A DNA stretch of 64,000 bases from Oxytricha trifallax (lineage: Eukaryota; Ciliophora; Spirotrichea; Sporadotrichida; Oxytrichidae), in the NCBI GenBank assembly GCA_000711775.1, contig ARYC01000593.1, forward strand, positions 62,001 to 126,000, in the 5' to 3' direction. Below the pieces are notes generated by a model. The model was not told where the DNA came from. It worked only from the letters and a program-made list of their open reading frames with translations, and did no database searches. Position numbers and translations under genes: made by a program. Positions 58,331-64,000 of the stretch are shown here, in pieces (position 1 is the first letter of the stretch; every line of letters begins with the position of its first letter).

Positions 58331-59009
58331 AAATAATTGCAATATATAATAAATTTCTTAGTTTTTTATTGCGAGTTTTAATAGCTCTAGTTGTTTTTAT
58401 CTATCTAAAAAAATTAATAAACGATGAAATATATTTATTATATAAAATAAGAACATATTAATTATGGTATAAAAAAATGTTTAATTTCATATTACTAGAG
58501 TTAAATGACATAAGTTAAATCTTGAGTGGTTTTTACAAAAATATTTAAAATATCATTTAACATGAAAAAGCAATTCCAAATGTGAGAATCTCTTATCTAT
58601 TTCTACAATATACATATTTCTATCTCTTAATTGGTAGTATAATTAATAAAAATGATTATGGAATTATAAATAATCAATTATTTTATACGGAGAAAATTAT
58701 ATTTTCATATATTTATATAATAACTTATTATTATGTAAGAACCTGATAGAAGCGGTAATTCGTTGGCTTGACAGAGCCTAATCGGAGTAATACAAAAAAA
58801 CTATAAAGTTCACTATAGGAAATTGAGATAGATGTGAATATTACTGAAGGAATGAAGGGGTTTTTTTAAAGATTTCAATTTATAATTATTAGAAAGTATC
58901 ATTCAAAATGTTAAAGTTCTTAAGTTGTCCTAATATTCTTTAATTAATTTATCTTGAACTAAATTTATCATTATCATTCAATGCCTTCCTGAAATTAATA
59001 CTGTTAAAA

Positions 59010-59065
59010 AATAACTATAATATATATATATAATATAGTATATATATATTATATATATATATATT
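59010..59065. repeat. (TA)n microsatellite
   Basis: Runs of TATATATA broken by a few bases, with no other structure. Confidence 0.8.
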
Positions 59066-59426
59066 TATATTTTGATTAAAATAATTTATTAAACAATACT
59101 TAAAAACTAATGAGCAAAAAAAGAATAAAAAACTATAGTTTAATTACAATTATATGCTTTAGTATAAGTATGAAACAAATTAAAAAGTTGACACTAGTAA
59201 ATTATTAAATCTAATAAAAGTATGATGAATTTTTTTCGTTTAAATATTATCATAAGCAATAACCAAAAATCCCAAACCCAGATAAAAGCTTAGTCTATGA
59301 GTTTAAAGTGATATTACTAATCGTTTTAAATGCGAAATTGCGACTAATCTACAAGTTATGATACTTAACTTTTTTAAAAACTTAAAAAAATCCTAAAAAA
59401 GTACATAATTTGTCATGTTTGATCTC

Positions 59427-59592
59427 ATCTGAGTAAGCAAATCTATGTTTAGACTTATTTGCTGGTGCCAGTTATGTAGCATTTTAAGCAAACAATCGAA
59501 ACCATGATTTGTGAAGTTTAATATTTAAAGATCTACAACAAGATGATGATGAGATAGGTCTTGAACATGCTCAAGCAAAGCCTTCTTGAAAA
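59427..59592 (+). pseudogene. Coding fragment with one in-frame TGA
   Basis: One frame reads SSEQANLCLDLFAGASYVAF, QANNRNHDL, then TGA, then SLIFKDLQQDDDEIGLEHAQ to TGA at about 59590. It ends 20 bp before a degenerate family-B foldback element, which may have cut it off. Unrecognised. Confidence 0.3.
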
Positions 59593-59613
59593 TGATATTT
59601 TTATAAGTAATAT

Positions 59614-60008
59614 TGTAGAAATAAATTTATAAAAAATAAATTAATATTAATTTAAATTTGTGCCAGTTCTCTTTCTCAAACTCTAGAAAGATGGTACTTG
59701 ATCAATAAAGAATTAAAATAAGATGTGCTTTAATATAAGATGTATTTCTCTATCGCATTTCTTATAAATATAATTCGAGTTTAATTTGGGCATCAATATC
59801 AACTAACAAATCACAAAATTAAATTAAATTTATCTCACTACGGGAATTCGATAGAGGGGTACCACCATTTGTAAAGTCCAGCTAATTTTTAATAATTTTT
59901 CGAATAAGTATCATATTGTTTAGGTTTGGACAAAGTTAACTGAAACGAATTTAGATTAATATTTTTACAAAATTATTAGTTATTTCCCAAATCAAATTAA
60001 TTCAATAA
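59614..60008. mobile_element. Foldback element, family B, degenerate copy 3
   Basis: Begins TGTAGAAATAAATTTAT and keeps TGCCAGTTCTCTTTCTC, GATGGTACTTGATCAATA, GATAGAGGGGTACCACCATT, GTAAAGTCCAGCTAATTTT and AAAGTTAACTGAAACGAAT. The arms are strongly diverged and the right end is blurred. It is the oldest copy of the family here. Confidence 0.65.
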
Positions 60009-60535
60009 AAAAGCAATCTAAAATCACCAGAAATTTATTTAATAAAACTATATTCCCTGACCTTTTCAGAGGTAACGTTAAAACACCACTCAAAAAATTA
60101 CCATATCCAAAGTACTGACTATTAAGAAGGCAGAGAATCTGAATTAATAACTAAAACTTCGTTTGATCACTCCATTGGGGATACTTTTCTGTGTAGTTAG
60201 TCATTTATATAAAAAGTGCATTAGATTTAAATCTTATGGAAAAAATCAGTAATTATATAATATAATATAATAACATAAATTAAACTAAACTTAGTGCTCT
60301 TCGCTATAATAAGATTGATTTTGAAAATAAAAAAAAATTATAATAATAAAAGACATAACTAACAAAATTTGTATACGCTAATCATCGCATTCACAAAATG
60401 CAAAGATAAATATCATTTTTTTGGGGTACCTGTCACACACCCCACTTTTACACAGAAAAATAAATAATAAATCTATGTAGATAATGTGTGAACTTTAATT
60501 AATTAATAAAAGTTAATATGACTATGATTTAAAAA

Positions 60536-61990
60536 TGTCGAGCATCAGGATGAAGATGGGAGAAGTCTATCTGATGATATTTATAATTCTTTCCCAGTTA
60601 GTTACTATGCCTCTGTCATTAAGCTATTCGACTTTTTGAATATGCATGAAGTATAGCTTGAATCATTGCATTTCTAAGTAGCAATTAGCAGAAGCAGACA
60701 TAGAATACTCTCATTTTCAGCATTTATTTATTCAGAAAAAGCAATAATTATTCTCAGATGAATCTGGTATTAGAGAGTAAGTCACAGATAGGTAAACTTA
60801 TATCAGATTTGATATATTAATCAAATTTTAGTGGTAACATTTTGCGGGCTGGAAAAATTATGAATATGCTTAGATAATTAGAGATAAAGCTTATAACATG
60901 CTTTAGTAAGTTCATCAATATATTGAAAATAATATTAAAATCTCTTTTTTCTATTATTAATATAGTTTATTCAAAATGAGGAAATTGTAATTTAACTAAT
61001 TAATATAGCCACTAATTTGCATGAGGTTAAATAGAATTTGATTTAGTAATTATACAAAAATGTCTGTAATAAATGGCCGTTACTGCACCAACTTCAATAA
61101 AAAGTTCGAATCCTCCTTTGGAATTTATTTTATTTTCGTATAAAAATAAGTTCAAAATAATATCGGAACTCAAAATAAAGAAATTCTAAAGGAGGATTCG
61201 AACTTTCTAACTTTTTATTGAAGTTGGTGCAGTAACGGCCATTTCTTACAGACATTTTTGTATAATTACTAAATCAAATTCTATTTAACCTCATGCAAAT
61301 TAGTGGCTGTTTTAATTAGTTAAATTAAAATTTATATCTAAAAATTACAATTTCCTCATTTTGAATATACAATATTAATATTATAGCATGATTTGCTATC
61401 TGTTGGAAAGTTTATTGACTTTAAGTATACTTTAAGCAAACATAAAGTTTTACATTTTAATTAGATTTATGAGGATAAAGATCGGTATAAGTTGAAATAC
61501 TGTTCTCATGAATCTCAGTTTAAGTCAGTAGCACCGAACTCAGGAATCTTCTCTTACATCAGTAATATTTAAAGTATTCTTTAATGTAGTAAAAGCTTTC
61601 CTTATTCAATTATAGATGGACAAAGAAGAGATCTAAATCGCAGAATAGAGAGAATATTTATAATTAAATTTAATGATGATACTATGGCTTTTTCAAAGTA
61701 AGATTGTAAGAATTATTGACTTATTTTAATATAGGTAGTACTATAGTTTCCAGCTGATGATAATTCAATCACTATATTCCTAAAGAATTGAAAGACAATA
61801 TGGAAAAATTTGCTTAATGCACCTGATGTAATGGTACTCAACTATTAGTATTGATGGGTGCGTACATCTGGTCAAAGCTTATCAGCAAATTCAGAGAGAC
61901 AATGAGCATAAGAGAATCAAGAGTTGAAATGTACATTCAATGAAGCTAAAGAAGGTTATGGTACATCAGGCACAAAGTGCACCAGAGAGG
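60536..61990 (+). pseudogene. Broken ORF of the 3-kb element
   Basis: Left part: EHQDEDGRSLSDDIYNSFPV, SYYASVIKLFDFLNMHEVQL, FQVAISRSRHRILSFSAFIY to a TGA near 60760, then another frame. Right part, beyond the inserted palindrome: YEDKDRYKLKYCSHESQFKS, VAPNSGIFSYISNIQ and IIDGQRRDLNRRIERIFIIK to TGA near 61700, then shorter blocks to about 61990. Both parts have good composition and the same strand, so they were probably one protein of the enclosing element. Not recognised. Confidence 0.45.
60970..61365. mobile_element. Palindromic (MITE-like) element inserted in the 3-kb element
   Basis: Starts TTCAAAATGAGGAAATTG and mirrors at 61365. Arms include TTTGCATGAGGTTAAATAG, TGGCCGTTACTGCACCAACT and AGTTCGAATCCTCCTTT. 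The last contains a GTTCGAATC word like a tRNA B box in each arm, but no tRNA fold is present. One arm has short extra segments. No coding capacity. Confidence 0.8.
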
Positions 61991-62017
61991 AGTTATTTGC
62001 TAGCCTTTGGCTAATAT

Positions 62018-62427
62018 TGTAGAAATACATTTGAATTTGGAAAATTAATTATAATTAAATTAATAATAAATCAAAATCGTGGCAGTTAAAGTTGGCCACT
62101 TTAAACGATCTAGGGCTCATTCGATAGAGAATTCAAAATTAGCTGGACTTTACTATTGGCGGTACTATTTTATCGCATCCCTGGAGCGGAAAACTCGACT
62201 TTAATTAAACTCATCTAAATTCAATAAATTATAACCTCACATTAAATCGAGTTAACTCGCTCCAGGAATGCGATAAAATAGTACCACCAATAATAAAGTC
62301 CAGCTAATTTTGAATTCCTATCGAATGAGCCCAAGATCGTTCAAATTGGCCAACTTTAACTGCCACGATTTTGATTTATTATTAATTTAATTATAATTAA
62401 TTTTCCAAATTCAAATGTATTTCTACA
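62018..62427. mobile_element. Foldback element, family B, copy 4
   Basis: TGTAGAAATACATTTGAATT at the left and its mirror at the right, flanks TAT/ATA. The arms read GTGGCAGTTAAAGTTGGCC, CGATCTAGGGCTCATTCGAT, GCTGGACTTTACTATTGGCG and ATCGCATCCCTGGAGCGG. The arms are closely matched. Confidence 0.85.
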
Positions 62428-62554
62428 ATATTAATTAGCTGAGGATGTAATGGGCCTAGTGATTAATTTTATTAAAGAGTTTGTTACTATATATTAGCTA
62501 ATTATTTCTAAAAAATTAAAGATCACACATTATTTACATAGAATATATGTTTCA

Positions 62555-63345
62555 CTAACAAATTTAGTCTAAATCATGAATTGAGTCACTTAAAGTGTTT
62601 TCAGAAACACTCTGGGGTAATAAGACTTTAATAGATAATCGATTTATGATATAATTAATAATATTTAAATTATCTTTCTACTTTTAAATTAGTGAGAGAA
62701 AATTTTTTCTGAGTAAATTCCAATTGTCACTTGTAATACACATTTGATTTGGGAAAATAAATTATAAATTATTATATTTATTATTAAAAGAGTGGCAGTT
62801 AACTTTCTCGAAAGCTATAAAATATCCTATTTGTTTGAAAAACAAATCAAAATTAGCTGGAATTTACTAATTGCGTTTTTGCAGTTCCCCTCTATCGCAT
62901 TCCCAGAGCGAAATAACTAGAGTTAAATTTTTTTAACGAAATCAATAAAACAAATCACTTAAAAATTTAACTCTAGTTATTTCGCTCTGGGAATGCGATA
63001 GAGGGGAACTGCAAAAACGCAATTAGTAAATTCCAGCTAATTTTGATTTGTTTTTCAAACAAATAGGATATTTTATAGCTTTCGAGAAAGTTAACTGCCA
63101 CTCTTTTAATAATAAATATAATAATTTATAATTTATTTTCCCAAATCAAATGTGTATTACAAGTGACAATTGGAATTTACTCAGAAAAAATTTTCTCTCA
63201 CTAATTTAAAAGTAGAAAGATAATTTAAATATTATTAATTATATCATAAATCGATTATCTATTAAAGTCTTATTACCCCAGAGTGTTTCTGAAAACACTT
63301 TAAGTGACTCAATTCATGATTTAGACTAAAATTTTGTTAGTGAGA
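62555..63345. repeat. Near-perfect palindrome, arms about 390 bp
   Basis: The left arm starts near AGTCTAAATCATGAATTGAG and the right arm ends with its mirror. By eye I see almost no mismatches across the arms. The core (62732-63161) is a family-B foldback copy and the outer 175 bp of each arm is its duplicated flanking DNA. The loop is about 20 bp. Such perfection points to recent formation or to continuing arm-to-arm repair. Confidence 0.9.
62732..63161. mobile_element. Foldback element, family B, copy 5 (core of the palindrome)
   Basis: TGTAATACACATTTGATTTG ends, GTGGCAGTTAACTTTCTCGA, TCTATCGCATTCCCAGAGCG and GAAATAACTAGAGTTAAAT in each arm. Shares order and spacing of landmarks with copies 1, 2 and 4. 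Confidence 0.85.
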
Positions 63346-63401
63346 CAAATATTATTTTTTATTTTTTTTATATAAAAGTGGGTGTGTTACAGGTACCCCC
63401 C

Positions 63402-64000
63402 ATATTTTTCCTCTTATATATAATTAAATATAGTGATAAAAAAATTCTTATCAGTTTACCTATTTCTTTCAAATTATTTTACCGATTTTTTTGTATTTAT
63501 CAATACTAAAATCGAGATTAAACAATCTAGAAGAAACTTTACAGGCTGGGGATAACAAACAAAAGAATTATTAATTTTACGGCAAAAATATTGGTAAGGA
63601 CCAATCATTAAAGATCAAAGTTAATTAAAGCCTGAAGAGTTAACGAAATAATGATATATCTTTGAATTTAATTTAATAATTAATCAATGGATAATACAAA
63701 AAAGAAAAAAATATTAAAATTTAATCCTATGCCAAACTCACGTAACACAGTTAGTTAGTTATGAGCATCGTTTACTTTGAGAATTTTTAAAAATATTAAA
63801 ATTGATTAAAATGGAGCTTTCAAAACATTGCTATCCTGTATTATCGAAATCTCTTTTTAATTCTTTAGTTCCAGATAGATCTGTATATATTACTTTTGTA
63901 ATATATATGGTGCCTATTTGAATATCTTTGATGATAAGGTAAAAATATCGTTTTATAAGTCAATTTGAAAATTAATAATCTGAACTAAGTAGTATATAAT
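63402..64000. other. AT-rich DNA, no gene seen
   Basis: No supported feature to the end of the window. Confidence 0.4.

Larger units (their letters stand above)
60423..63399. mobile_element. 3-kb element with GGGGTACCTG inverted ends, heavily nested
   Basis: The left end is GGGGTACCTGTCACACACCC followed by CACTTTTA. The right end (about 63373-63399) is its mirror with a few differences. Inside lie coding remnants (60536-60850 and 61440-61990), split by a palindrome (60970-61365), then two family-B foldback copies. No transposase motif is recognised, so the family is not assigned. The nested insertions make up about half of the length. Confidence 0.6.

Noticed and set aside
59010-59065. (TA)n tract as a possible origin or elimination signal
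   Set aside because: Simple microsatellite with no flanking structure to support a function.
61085-61130. B-box-like AGTTCGAATCC in the palindrome, suggesting a tRNA-derived SINE
   Set aside because: No A box at the right distance on the same strand, no cloverleaf and no tail. The word occurs in both arms because the element is a palindrome.
1-64000. CRISPR array, operons, ribosome-binding sites, rRNA genes
   Set aside because: No regularly spaced direct repeats, no bacterial gene organisation and no rRNA-like conserved stretches were seen. The genetic code and elements are those of a ciliate.

Overview
The window reads as ciliate germline (micronuclear) DNA, most likely from a hypotrich of the Oxytricha/Stylonychia kind. 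Three things support this. (1) Recognisable proteins (a Tc1/mariner-type transposase, a reverse transcriptase, a protein kinase, an MT-A70 methyltransferase) read through only when TAA and TAG are taken as glutamine and TGA as the sole stop. (2) Two transposon copies end in telomere-like CAAAACCCC repeats, are flanked by a 3-bp ATT-type duplication and carry transposase, a second ORF and a zinc-finger/kinase ORF. That is the layout known for hypotrich TBE (telomere-bearing element) transposons. (3) The DNA is very AT-rich, repeat-dense and full of decayed coding blocks, with no ordinary intact gene cluster. The species is not proven.

Layout. 1-1.5 kb: coding block, possibly a LINE 3' end, with an (ATT)n tail. 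1.5-4.7 kb: inverted-repeat element set in that tail, itself holding a foldback element. 5.6-6.2 kb: broken gene. 6.6-7.1 kb: foldback element. 7.2-8.95 kb: internally deleted TBE-like copy. 9.7-15 kb: decayed coding blocks on both strands. 15.4-15.9 kb: GC-rich island. 17.8-19.8 kb: Gln-rich ORF series between 20-bp direct repeats. 20.3-23 kb: plus-strand coding blocks. 23.6-24.0 kb: foldback element. 25.8-26.9 kb: MT-A70 methyltransferase relic. 27-28.8 kb: unrecognised broken gene. 29.4-30.5 kb: repeat-ended element with a palindrome inside. 30.7-30.9 kb: GC-rich ORF. 32-34.4 kb: broken gene. 34.85-36.54 kb: 5'-truncated LINE with reverse transcriptase and 15-bp target duplication. 36.6-38.9 kb: candidate genes. 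39.2-39.8 and 43.9-44.5 kb: foldback elements. 40.5-49.8 kb: a run of candidate genes, including one open 173-codon frame. 50.3-54.3 kb: full-length TBE-like transposon. 55.6-63.4 kb: foldback elements, a 272-codon open frame and a nested 3-kb element with GGGGTACC ends.

How it fits together. Nearly everything recognisable is mobile DNA or its debris. The TBE-like element is the most complete system: transposase and ORF2 converge with a 7-bp gap, and a C2H2 zinc finger joined to a kinase domain runs to the right end. Foldback (MITE-like) families have spread through the window and nested into one another.

Limits. In DNA this AT-rich with one stop codon, open frames of 60-100 codons are expected by chance and a few of 250 or more would not surprise. 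Single-frame blocks without a recognised motif are therefore given modest confidence. All positions were read by eye.
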